Part shown: piece by piece, positions 17,208 to 25,282 of the stretch
Layout of the letters: each line of letters begins with the position of its first letter
How positions within the stretch are numbered: position 1 is the first letter of the stretch
NCBI GenBank assembly: GCA_046047495.1
Contig: JBJOHV010000026.1
Coordinates: forward strand, 8,275-72,274
Direction of reading: 5' to 3'
Origin: NORP240 sp046047495
GTDB taxonomy: Bacteria; Pseudomonadota; Gammaproteobacteria; Pseudomonadales; Pseudohongiellaceae
DNA: 64,000 bases
Translations under genes and position numbers: made by a program
The notes under the pieces: generated by a model
Told to the model about the DNA's origin: nothing
The model's database searches: none
What the model saw: only the letters and a program-made list of their open reading frames with translations

Positions 17208-18003
17208 CTTCATACTGTATGCCCTTCTGGCCGGGTTGGCCCTGGCGGCGGTGGCCGGCCCGCTGGGCTCCTTTGTCGTATGGCGTCGCATGTCCTATTT
17301 TGGCGACACCCTTGCCCATTCCGCGCTGCTGGGAATCGCACTTGGATTGCTGCTCAGCATCAATCTGCAGATCAGCATCCTGGCGATCTGCCTGTTGTGC
17401 GCAGTGTTGCTGGTCCTGTTCGAGCGCAAGAAGTCCGTGGCCGTGGACGCTCTGCTGGGAATTCTGGCCCACAGCTCACTGGCCGTGGGCATGGTGATCC
17501 TGTCACTTTCCGACAGCGTGCAGATCAATCTGGAGGCCTATCTGTTCGGTGAACTGCTCACCATTCAGCCACTGGATTTGACCTGGGTGCTGTTCACGAG
17601 TGTGGCGGTGGGCGCAACCCTCTGGTACTTCTGGAACCAGTTTTTATCCGTATCCGTACATCAGGAACTGGCAGCCATCGAGGGGATCAACACCACATTC
17701 TTTCGCTACCTGCTCATTCTGCTCATGGCACTGGTTACCGCCGTGGCCATGAAAATCGTCGGTGTTCTGCTGATCACCTCCCTGTTGATCATTCCACCAT
17801 CGGCGGCGCGACAGCTGGCGAAAACACCGGAGCACATGGCGTTGCTGGCCAGTCTGATTGGCTGCCTCGCCGTTATCGGTGGCCTGGCGGGCGCCTTCGT
17901 GTTCGACACGCCCGTGGGGCCCAGCATTGTGGTCATTGCAACCCTGATTTTTGGTGTGCTTTATATGCGACCGACGGCCAAACGCGGTAATTGGTCAGGG
18001 TAG
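17194..18003 (+). CDS. znuB: Zinc ABC transporter permease ZnuB
   Basis: 269 residues from the ATG at 17194 (MIIPDFILYALLAGLALAAVAGPLG), overlapping znuC by 14 bases. About eight hydrophobic helices and the family segments RRMSYFGDTLAHSALLGIALG and VGVLLITSLLIIPPSAARQLA identify an ABC-3 metal permease. It forms the inner-membrane channel for Zn(II). Its last 9 bases overlap the 3' end of the convergent sco gene. Confidence 0.94.
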   Translation: MIIPDFILYALLAGLALAAVAGPLGSFVVWRRMSYFGDTLAHSALLGIALGLLLSINLQISILAICLLCAVLLVLFERKKSVAVDALLGILAHSSLAVGMVILSLSDSVQINLEAYLFGELLTIQPLDLTWVLFTSVAVGATLWYFWNQFLSVSVHQELAAIEGINTTFFRYLLILLMALVTAVAMKIVGVLLITSLLIIPPSAARQLAKTPEHMALLASLIGCLAVIGGLAGAFVFDTPVGPSIVVIATLIFGVLYMRPTAKRGNWSG

Positions 18004-18666
18004 TGCCCTGATCTGCCGGTAGGCCGACTCGAGGCGGGCTGCCTCGTGGGGAGCGCTGATAATGGCGCGGTACTGGCCGGCCGGATCAAGAACCGCGATA
18101 TGGGCGCTGTGCTGAACCTGGTAGCTGGCGCCGTGGTGGGCGCTGTGGTCCTCGGCGGGGGGATCCTGCCGGGCGATGTACAGCTGGCTGGCGAGTTCGC
18201 TGATCTGCCCGAGTTCGCCGGTAAGTCCCAGGTAGGCTGGATCGAAGCGGGCCATATAGTCGGCCAGCACTGCCGGTGTGTCCCGGGCTGGGTCCACCGA
18301 TACCATCATGATCCGCGTGTCATTCGCAAAATCTGTCTCCGCCAGTGCGCTGCTGAATTGTTTCAATTCCGCCAGGGTCAGAGGGCACACATCCTCACAG
18401 GATGTGAAGCCGAAAAACAGTAACGTCCATGCACCCAGCAAATCCTGTCTGCCAAAGGGATTGCCACGCTGATCCAGTAAGGAGAAATCCGCCAGTTGAA
18501 TCGGTTGAGGGTAGATGGTGAGCCCTGGCACCGCGGCATTTGCCGTGTTTTCCAGGTTCTCCGGGGATTCCGGCGCGGATGATCGGGTCAGGAAGTAGCC
18601 TGCCACGGCGATTGCGACCACCAGATCGAACGCAATGACCGCCTTGATCAGGGCACTTTTACTCAA
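17995..18666 (-). CDS. Sco1/SenC-type copper chaperone
   Basis: 223 residues if translation starts at the TTG at 18666, which follows GAGG and sits 11 bases after the cyoE stop. An upstream in-frame start would overlap cyoE by about 120 bases. One N-terminal anchor helix (VIAFDLVVAIAVAGYFLT) leads to a thioredoxin-like periplasmic domain with the copper motif FGFTSCEDVCPLTL (CxxxC) and a distal histidine in HSAHIAVLDP. Sco proteins deliver copper to the CuA site of oxidase subunit II, fitting the coxB gene nearby. It is probably cotranscribed with cyoE. Confidence 0.9.
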   Translation of the reverse strand: MSKSALIKAVIAFDLVVAIAVAGYFLTRSSAPESPENLENTANAAVPGLTIYPQPIQLADFSLLDQRGNPFGRQDLLGAWTLLFFGFTSCEDVCPLTLAELKQFSSALAETDFANDTRIMMVSVDPARDTPAVLADYMARFDPAYLGLTGELGQISELASQLYIARQDPPAEDHSAHHGASYQVQHSAHIAVLDPAGQYRAIISAPHEAARLESAYRQIRALP

Positions 18667-18677
18667 GGGTCTGCGCC

Positions 18678-19601
18678 TCAGTAAATGTAATGGTCGGTCA
18701 GTAATGCCACAAACAGGACGGCCAGGTAAATAATTGAATACTTGAACGTGTTCATGGCGGTGGTGGGCGTGGGTCGCCACATGAGTTTCAGTGACCACCA
18801 GAGGAATCCCGCACCCAGACCCAGGGCGGCGATCAGGTACAGAGGGCCACTGAGGCCGGAAAAATAGGGAAACGCGCTCACCACAACCAGGATTGCCGTG
18901 TAGATGATGATGTGTACCTTGGTGACGAACTCACCATGGGTGACCGGCAGCATGGGAATGCCGGTCTTGGCATATTCGTCCTTGCGGTGGATGGCCAGCG
19001 CCCAGAAATGAGGGGGAGTCCAGGCGAAAATGATCAGCACGAGGATCAGCGCATCCTGGTGTATGTCACCACTGACTGCGGACCAGCCCAGCAGTGGGGG
19101 CATGGCACCGGATAAACCGCCGATCACGATATTTTGCGGGGTGGCCCGCTTCAGATAGCCGGTATAGACGAAGGCGTAGCCAACAAAGGAGGCCAGGGTC
19201 AGCCAGGCACACAGGGGGTTGACCCACAACAGCAGAATCAACATGCCCGCCACACCGATCACGGTAGCGAACAGGAACGCAAACAGTGGCTCCACACGGC
19301 CCTGGGGCAATGGCCGGTTATGGGTGCGCTTCATCAGCGAGTCGACCTTGCGGTCTATGAGGTGATTCACCACGGCCCCGGAACCGGCCACGAGGGCAAT
19401 GCCCAGGTTGCCCAGAATCAGCACATCCAGCGGAACCATGCCGGGAACGGCCAGCAACATGCCCACGACAGACGTGAGGATCATCAGCATCACCACCCGG
19501 GGTTTGCACATCTCGTAGTAGTCACGCCAGCTGGTCAGGCGGGGGGTAGCAATCTCGGTCACGTCCAAGTCTCTGATGGGCCCTGAAGAAAAGCGCTGCA
19601 T
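18678..19601 (-). CDS. cyoE: Protoheme IX farnesyltransferase (heme O synthase)
   Basis: 307 residues with about nine transmembrane helices, typical of UbiA-family prenyltransferases. The two Asp-rich motifs appear as NHLIDRKVDSLMKRTHNRPL (DxxxD) and HRKDEYAKTGIPMLPV. The enzyme adds a farnesyl group to heme b, giving heme O, the precursor of heme A for an aa3 oxidase. The symbol ctaB is equally used. The genes commonly found beside it, ctaA (heme A synthase) and a SURF1 homologue, are not in the window. It is divergent from the cox operon across a 609-base gap. Confidence 0.95.
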   Translation of the reverse strand: MQRFSSGPIRDLDVTEIATPRLTSWRDYYEMCKPRVVMLMILTSVVGMLLAVPGMVPLDVLILGNLGIALVAGSGAVVNHLIDRKVDSLMKRTHNRPLPQGRVEPLFAFLFATVIGVAGMLILLLWVNPLCAWLTLASFVGYAFVYTGYLKRATPQNIVIGGLSGAMPPLLGWSAVSGDIHQDALILVLIIFAWTPPHFWALAIHRKDEYAKTGIPMLPVTHGEFVTKVHIIIYTAILVVVSAFPYFSGLSGPLYLIAALGLGAGFLWWSLKLMWRPTPTTAMNTFKYSIIYLAVLFVALLTDHYIY

Positions 19602-20210
19602 TCAATCATGATTTGCTTTCGATCTCAACAATTAACGGTCTTTGCCGACACTGCAAACCGGGACCGGAGCGAGCGGGAAATCTTCTTCAGCCGGGTAAAA
19701 TTTGTGCCACCGCCACACGCAAAGGCAATCAATCGAACATCTTGATTTATCGCAATATTCACGGATTTGCGCATGCAAAATTGCTTGCGGATAAAATCAA
19801 ATGTCTATAGGATTGCGCTGTTTTAAAAGGTGTGTCGGAACAGGTTGTAAGTCGATTGGAAGTGGTCCGCCAAGAGCGAATTGAACCAAGCATTTTTTGC
19901 CCATCCGGTTTGCGATAATTACAAGTAAAAGACAGCCAAGGGACAACGGCGCACTGAGCGCATTGATACGCGCCGTTTGCTTCGAGTCGCCTGCTTGATA
20001 CTGGATTATCCCCGTCTGTGATGGTGACTTTAATCCCGCACCCGAGACGCGAGGTATTGCCTCGCGACATTATCGACACATCTGCCAGACCCTGGTTCAT
20101 TGTTGACCCTGCGCCGCGAATAACGGAGTCAGGAAGAATTCGAGCGTTCTGCCCTGCCCGGGCGGGCGCAATGCTGGTTTAAATAAAATGAAGGAAAAGG
20201 TTGGTCGCTT
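19602..20210. other. 609-base structured intergenic region between cyoE and coxB
   Basis: No convincing protein-coding frame. Base composition is more AT-rich than the flanking genes in its first half. Two perfect inverted repeats are visible: AACGGCGC/GCGCCGTT (19945-19952 and 19970-19977, 17-base loop, followed by TTGCTT) and CGCGAGG/CCTCGCG (20048-20066, 5-base loop). A third GC-rich hairpin lies near 20151-20167. Promoter elements for both divergent operons must be here. TATAGG at 19806 is a weak -10 candidate without a well-spaced -35. The coxB ribosome site is probably the AAGGAAAAGG at 20191-20200. Confidence 0.5.
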
Positions 20211-21572
20211 ATGGCTCTAGCTGTCGTCTTAGTAATCCTGGTTGTTGGTTCGATAATTTTTCATTTCGCCAGTCCCTGGTGGTTTACCGACCTGGCCGCC
20301 GACTGGGGTTCTGTTGATTTCGTAATCGATGTGACTTTCTGGGTAACCGGCTTTGTGTTCATCGCCGTGAACCTGTTCCTGGCCTACTGTGTGTACAAGT
20401 TCCGCCAGAAGCCCGGCCACAAGGCCGTTTACGAGCCCGAAAACCACAAGCTGGAAGTCAGCCTGTCCGTGGTGACCGCCATCGGTGTGGTGCTGATGCT
20501 GGCGCCCGGCCTGTTCGTGTGGGCCACCTTCGTGACCCCGCCGGAGGATGCCGCGGAGTTCGAAGTGGTCGGCCAGCAGTGGCAGTGGCAGTTCCGCTAT
20601 CCCGGCGCCGATGGTGTGCTGGGCACGGCTGACACCCAGTACGTTTCCATCACCAATCCCCTCGGCGTGAATCCCCAGGATCCCAACGGCCGCGATGATG
20701 TGATCGTCAACGGCCCAGAAGCCCGTCTGCCCGTAGGCCAGCCCGTCAAGGCGCTGCTGCGGTCCAACGACGTGCTGCACAACTACACCATTCCCCAGTT
20801 CCGCGTGAAGATGGACCTGGTTCCGGGCTTGATTTCCTACCTGTGGCTGACCCCCACCGTTGTGGGCCGCTACGACATCTTGTGTGAAGAGCTGTGCGGT
20901 ATCGGCCACCACATCATGCGTGGCAACGTGGTGGTTCAGGAGCCGGCCGATTTCGAAGCCTGGCTGGCCGAACAGCCCACCTTTGCGGAAACCCAGGCCA
21001 TGGCGGCTCCCAATACGGTCGCCGGTCAGCAACTCTATGCAGCCTGTGCCTCGTGTCACGGCCAGCAGGGCGAGGGCAACCAGGCGCTGAACGCGCCCAA
21101 GCTCGCCGGCCTGCAGCCCTGGTATCTCGAGCGCCAGCTGCAATACTTCAAGGACGGTGTGCGAGGTACGGCTGAAGGTGACACCGCCGGTGCCATGATG
21201 CGCCCGATGGCCATGATCCTGGCCGACACTGACGCCATCCGCAATGTTTCCGCCTATATCGCCAGCTTCCGCGACACCCCGGCAGCCCCCACGGTGACCG
21301 GTGCCAACGTGGCGAACGGCCGCAACATCTATGATAGAAACTGTGCCGCCTGCCACCTGGATAACGCCGCCGGCGTCTGGTACACCGATGCGCCCAAACT
21401 GGCGGGCATGAACGACTGGTACTTCGTCACCCAGATCCAGAATTTCCGCAACAAAGTACGCGGCGATCACCCGGCGGATCTGTACGGTGAACAAATGGTG
21501 TCCATGGCCACCGCCATGGACAGCCGCCAGGAAATTGAGGACGTAGCCGCCTATATCAACACATTGCGGTAA
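20211..21572 (+). CDS. coxB: Cytochrome c oxidase subunit II fused to two cytochrome c domains
   Basis: 453 residues. Hydrophobic segments lie near 2-20, 38-62 and 83-108. The CuA cupredoxin domain (~110-245) has H190 and the ligand cluster C225-x3-C229-x3-H233-x2-M236. The C-terminal 190 residues add two cytochrome c domains with heme motifs C279-A-S-C282-H and C378-A-A-C381-H, each followed by an APKLAG motif as in c4-type cytochromes. One c domain would make a caa3 subunit II, and two suggest a ccaa3-type oxidase that carries its own electron entry chain. It is the first gene of the cox operon. Confidence 0.95.
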   Translation: MALAVVLVILVVGSIIFHFASPWWFTDLAADWGSVDFVIDVTFWVTGFVFIAVNLFLAYCVYKFRQKPGHKAVYEPENHKLEVSLSVVTAIGVVLMLAPGLFVWATFVTPPEDAAEFEVVGQQWQWQFRYPGADGVLGTADTQYVSITNPLGVNPQDPNGRDDVIVNGPEARLPVGQPVKALLRSNDVLHNYTIPQFRVKMDLVPGLISYLWLTPTVVGRYDILCEELCGIGHHIMRGNVVVQEPADFEAWLAEQPTFAETQAMAAPNTVAGQQLYAACASCHGQQGEGNQALNAPKLAGLQPWYLERQLQYFKDGVRGTAEGDTAGAMMRPMAMILADTDAIRNVSAYIASFRDTPAAPTVTGANVANGRNIYDRNCAACHLDNAAGVWYTDAPKLAGMNDWYFVTQIQNFRNKVRGDHPADLYGEQMVSMATAMDSRQEIEDVAAYINTLR

Positions 21573-21670
21573 TCCATCGGATAAATTGCAGGAAAAATTG
21601 AAAGTCCCGGCACAGCGCCGCTTGACCATGACATGGCTGGGAAATACTTGTTTTTAATTAGGAGGTTTTA

Positions 21671-23461
21671 ATGGCTTACGTACCTTTAGCCGACCGGGAC
21701 CACGAGACTGAGCTCCACCATCCCCATAGCTGGGTAACCAAGTATGTGTTCAGTCAGGACCACAAGGTGATTGCCATCCAATATGGCAGCACCGCGATTT
21801 TCGTCGGTCTGGTGGGCTTGGTGTTGTCCCTGATGTTCCGCATGCAGCTCGGCTTCCCCGAGACTTTCACCCTGGTGGACCCCAGCGCCTATTACCAGGC
21901 GGTGACCATGCACGGCATGATCATGGTGGTGTACCTGCTGACCGCGCTGTTCCTGGGCGGCTTCGGCAACTACCTGGTACCTCTGATGTGCGGCGCCCGG
22001 GACATGGTGTTCCCGTTCCTGAACATGCTGAGCTTCTGGTTCTTCCTGGTGTCCTGCATCATCCTGATGGCCAGTTTCTTCGTGCCCGGTGGCCCGACCG
22101 GTGCCGGATGGACCTTGTATCCGCCACAGACCAGCCTGGCCGGTACACCTGGCCATGACTGGGGCATCGTGATCATGCTGGCGTCCCTGGCGGTGTTCAT
22201 CATTGCCTTCACCATGGGTGGTCTCAACTACGTCACCACCATCCTGCAGTACCGCTGCCGCGGTCTGACCTTGATGCGCCTGCCGTTGTCCATCTGGGGC
22301 ATCTTCGTTGCCACCGTGCTGGGTCTGTTTGCCTTCCCGGCGCTGTTCGTGGCTGCTGTCATGATGCTGTTTGACACCCTGCTTGGCACCAGCTTCTTCA
22401 TGCCGGCCATCATCGAAGCCGGCACACCCCTGGACTACGATGGCGGCAGCCCCATCCTGTTCCAGCACCTGTTCTGGTTCTTTGGTCATCCGGAAGTGTA
22501 CATCGTGGCCCTGCCGGCCTTCGGCCTGGTATCCGACGTATTGTCCGTACATGCCCGCAAGAACATCTTTGGCTACCGCATGATGGTGTGGGCGATCATC
22601 GCCATCGGCGGCCTGAGCTTCATCGTGTGGGCCCACCACATGTATGTTTCCGGCATGAACCCCTACTTTGGATTCTTCTTCGCCACCACCACCCTGATCA
22701 TCGCAGTGCCCACCGCACTGAAGGTGTACAACTGGGTACTGACTCTGTGGGAAGGCGATATCCGTTTGAACGTGCCGATGTTCTTCGCCATCGGTTTCAT
22801 CTTCACCTTCATCCACGGCGGCCTGACCGGCCTGTTCCTGGGTAACGTGGTGATCGACCTGCCGCTGTCCGATACCTACTTCGTGGTGGCTCACTTCCAC
22901 ATGGTGATGGGTGTATCCCCGGTACTGGTGTTGTATGCCGCCATCTACCACTGGTTCCCCCTGATGACCGGCAGGATGTACAACGAGACCATGGCCAAGT
23001 GGCACTTCTGGTGCACCTTCCTCGGTGCCTATGCCATCTACCTGCCGATGCACTATCTCGGCTTCCTGGGTGTTCCCCGTCGTTACTACGCCATCGGCAG
23101 CACGGATTTCATCCCTGAGTCGGCCCAGGCCCTCAATGCCAACATCACCCTCGCAGCCCTGTTCGTGGGAGTTTCCCAGCTGCTGTTCTTCATCAATATC
23201 TTCTGGAGCCTGAAGAACGGCAAGAAGGCGGAGAAGAATCCCTGGGGTGCGGCTTCCCTGGAATGGCAGACCCCGGATCTGCCCCCGGTCCACGGCAACT
23301 GGGGCGAGAAACTGCCTTCGGTGTATCGCTGGGCCTATGACTACAGCGTGCCGGGTGCCCATCAGGATTTCATCCCCCAGAATACGCCGGAGGAGGAAGA
23401 GCCGACCTTCGATGAGCAGCATTTCGATCCGGACCACGATACTTCCAAGGCCAACGTATGA
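21671..23461 (+). CDS. coxA: Cytochrome c oxidase subunit I (heme-copper, A-family)
   Basis: 596 residues with about 12 transmembrane helices. Heme a ligands H81 and H410, heme a3 ligand H408, CuB ligands H273, H322 and H323, and the cross-linked Tyr277 (HPEVY) are present. Proton-channel residues match the A1 type: Asp111 (GARDM), Glu275 in GHPEVYI, and Lys351 with the preceding PT in VPTALKVYNW. A soluble acidic tail of ~80 residues (TPEEEEPTFDEQHFDPDHD) is an extension. An ideal AGGAGG precedes the ATG. It reduces oxygen to water while pumping protons. Confidence 0.97.
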   Translation: MAYVPLADRDHETELHHPHSWVTKYVFSQDHKVIAIQYGSTAIFVGLVGLVLSLMFRMQLGFPETFTLVDPSAYYQAVTMHGMIMVVYLLTALFLGGFGNYLVPLMCGARDMVFPFLNMLSFWFFLVSCIILMASFFVPGGPTGAGWTLYPPQTSLAGTPGHDWGIVIMLASLAVFIIAFTMGGLNYVTTILQYRCRGLTLMRLPLSIWGIFVATVLGLFAFPALFVAAVMMLFDTLLGTSFFMPAIIEAGTPLDYDGGSPILFQHLFWFFGHPEVYIVALPAFGLVSDVLSVHARKNIFGYRMMVWAIIAIGGLSFIVWAHHMYVSGMNPYFGFFFATTTLIIAVPTALKVYNWVLTLWEGDIRLNVPMFFAIGFIFTFIHGGLTGLFLGNVVIDLPLSDTYFVVAHFHMVMGVSPVLVLYAAIYHWFPLMTGRMYNETMAKWHFWCTFLGAYAIYLPMHYLGFLGVPRRYYAIGSTDFIPESAQALNANITLAALFVGVSQLLFFINIFWSLKNGKKAEKNPWGAASLEWQTPDLPPVHGNWGEKLPSVYRWAYDYSVPGAHQDFIPQNTPEEEEPTFDEQHFDPDHDTSKANV

Positions 23462-24072
23462 GTCTGCTGAAACAAATCACCCACAAGCCCTGGGAACGCA
23501 AAGGCATCATCGGTCCAATGCGGCCGGTGGGCGTATTCCCGGTGGAAGCGGAAAAGGTCGCCCTCGGCTTTTTCCTGATGGTGATTGTGGTGGTGTTCTC
23601 GCTCTTCACCGTCAGCTACTTCCTGCGCATGGAAATGCCCGACTGGACCCCGCTCGCCGATCCTGGTCAGCTGTGGTTCAACACGGGCCTGCTGGTTATC
23701 AGCAGCGTGCTGTTCCAGTGGACCCGTAATTCCATCCGGGATGGCCAGGACAAGAACGTCAAGCTGGGGCTGTTGAGCGGCGGATTGTTTGCCATCGGCT
23801 TTATCCTGGCCCAATGGCTGGTATGGCAGGACCTGCAGAGCCAGGGTTACTACCTGGCCTCCAATCCCGCCGCTGCATTCTTTTACCTGATGACCGGCCT
23901 GCACGCGGTACATCTGATCGGCGGCCTGTGGGTGTGGAGCAAATCCTCCATCAAACTGCTGTCCGGTGCCGAACCGAAAGCCATCCGTCTCAGCGTTGAG
24001 CTGTGCACCATTTACTGGCACTTCCTGCTGCTGGTATGGCTGGTGGTATTCGGAATCCTGGCCAATACATAA
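23458..24072 (+). CDS. coxC: Cytochrome c oxidase subunit III, divergent first copy
   Basis: 204 residues, five predicted transmembrane helices. COX3-family features appear in FYLMTGLHAVHLIGGLWVW and VELCTIYWHFLLLVWLVVF. It is shorter and more divergent than the copy that follows at 24120. The start overlaps the coxA stop by 4 bases (ATGA), so it is coupled to subunit I. In many operons a Cox11/CtaG copper chaperone gene lies here; none is present. It may have a structural or assembly role distinct from the second copy, which is inference. Confidence 0.88.
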   Translation: MSLLKQITHKPWERKGIIGPMRPVGVFPVEAEKVALGFFLMVIVVVFSLFTVSYFLRMEMPDWTPLADPGQLWFNTGLLVISSVLFQWTRNSIRDGQDKNVKLGLLSGGLFAIGFILAQWLVWQDLQSQGYYLASNPAAAFFYLMTGLHAVHLIGGLWVWSKSSIKLLSGAEPKAIRLSVELCTIYWHFLLLVWLVVFGILANT

Positions 24073-24119
24073 GAAATCGACCAAACCAACCCCTAACAAT
24101 TGATCACAGGTACCTTTAG

Positions 24120-24797
24120 ATGAGTGACTCAGCAACAACTGCCGCCAAGCCGGGCGTCGCTGGCCTGGTAGACGATTGGTCTGCCGACAAGCAGGCCTAT
24201 CATGTGCCCTGGGGCAAGGCCATGATGTGGATCTTCCTGGTGAGTGACACGTTCATTTTCACGTGCTTCCTGACCGGTTATATGAATGTGCGCATGACCA
24301 CGACCGAGCCGTGGCCCTATGCCAGTGAGATCTTTGCCCTGTCGTTCTTCGGCAGCGATCCGATTCCCCTGGTGCTGATCGCCATCATGACCTTCATCCT
24401 CATCACCAGTAGCGGCACCATGGCTCTGGCGGTGAATTACGGTTACCGCAGGGACCGCAAGACCACGGCATTGTTGATGGCGATCACGGCAGCGTTCGGC
24501 GCCTCCTTCGTTGGCATGCAGGCCTTCGAGTGGACCAAGCTGATTGTCGAGGAAGGCATCCGTCCCTGGGGCAACCCCTTCGGCGCTCCCCAGTTCGGAT
24601 CGGTATTCTTCATGATCACCGGCTTCCACGGCCTGCACGTTACCGGCGGGGTGATTTACCTGCTGATCGTGGCGTACAAGGTCTTCAAGGGCCATTACGA
24701 GAAAAAGGGTTACGAGATCGTGGAGATCGCCGGCCTGTACTGGCACTTCGTGGACCTGGTGTGGGTATTCATCTTCGCATTTTTCTATCTTTGGTAA
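24120..24797 (+). CDS. coxC: Cytochrome c oxidase subunit III, second copy
   Basis: 225 residues, five to six helices. The signature segments are FFMITGFHGLHVTGGVIYLLIV and VEIAGLYWHFVDLVWVFIFAFFYLW, close to canonical COX3. The conserved Glu in the second half of the bundle (MQAFEWTKLIVEEG) is present. Subunit III surrounds the D-pathway entrance and stabilises proton uptake. It begins 47 bases after the first coxC and is followed 12 bases later by the subunit IV gene. Confidence 0.92.
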   Translation: MSDSATTAAKPGVAGLVDDWSADKQAYHVPWGKAMMWIFLVSDTFIFTCFLTGYMNVRMTTTEPWPYASEIFALSFFGSDPIPLVLIAIMTFILITSSGTMALAVNYGYRRDRKTTALLMAITAAFGASFVGMQAFEWTKLIVEEGIRPWGNPFGAPQFGSVFFMITGFHGLHVTGGVIYLLIVAYKVFKGHYEKKGYEIVEIAGLYWHFVDLVWVFIFAFFYLW

Positions 24798-24809
24798 GGG
24801 GACGCATCC

Positions 24810-25205
24810 ATGTCAGCTGAAGCAGGTCAACAACATCCCTTAGGGATCTATTACAAAATCTGGGTGCTGCTGTTCGTCCTGAGCGCCTTCTCCTATGCCA
24901 CGGACTTCATGGAAGCCGGGGTTTTGCGCCACAGTCTGGTACTGCTGTTCATGGTGCTGAAGGCCGGCTTCATCGTGGCCATCTTCATGCACGCCATGTG
25001 GGAACGCCTGGCGCTCATCTTCACCATCCTTGGACCACCGGTGGTGCTGTTACTGCTGATCGGGTTCATGGCTATCGAAGGTGGCTACACATTCAATACC
25101 CGGGTTGTCTACCGTGGCCACGACGCCAACGCCCAACCGGTTTCCGTGCATGACCTGCATGGTGGTGGGGCCGAAGAAGATCACGGGGCGGCGGCAAGTC
25201 ACTGA
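24810..25205 (+). CDS. Cytochrome c oxidase subunit IV family protein
   Basis: 131 residues. Three hydrophobic segments (IWVLLFVLSAFSYATDF, LVLLFMVLKAGFIVAIFMHAM, LIFTILGPPVVLLLLIGFMA) fit the small prokaryotic COX4/CtaF family that ends many caa3 and bo3 operons. KAGFIVAIFMH resembles the conserved helix 2 motif. The C-terminal 35 residues are hydrophilic with four histidines (HDLHGGG, EEDHGAAASH), an extension not needed for the family fold. It is the last gene before a strong terminator. Confidence 0.85.
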   Translation: MSAEAGQQHPLGIYYKIWVLLFVLSAFSYATDFMEAGVLRHSLVLLFMVLKAGFIVAIFMHAMWERLALIFTILGPPVVLLLLIGFMAIEGGYTFNTRVVYRGHDANAQPVSVHDLHGGGAEEDHGAAASH

Positions 25206-25224
25206 CACGTCAACCCCGCCACAC

Positions 25225-25260
25225 AAAAGGGCTGCCGATCCCATCGACAGCCCTTTTTTT
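25225..25260 (+). terminator. Rho-independent terminator of the cox operon
   Basis: GGGCTG-C-CGAT pairs with ATCG-A-CAGCCC across a 3-base CCC loop, with AAAA upstream and seven T downstream (25254-25260). The hairpin sits 20 bases past the cox subunit IV stop. The A run on the other side gives weaker bidirectional activity for prlC transcripts, which end at 25283. Confidence 0.9.
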
Positions 25261-25282
25261 ATGAGCCCGGATAGTTACTGCC

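Noticed and set aside
19759..20100. A possible 113-residue minus-strand protein in the cyoE-coxB gap
   Set aside because: No ribosome site or recognisable motif, and it spans the inverted repeats.
21686..23437. A 583-codon open frame antisense to coxA
   Set aside because: It lies wholly opposite a clear coxA with all catalytic residues. Its translation is Gly/His/Gln-rich low-complexity, as expected from the complement of GC-rich codons, and it has no recognisable domain.
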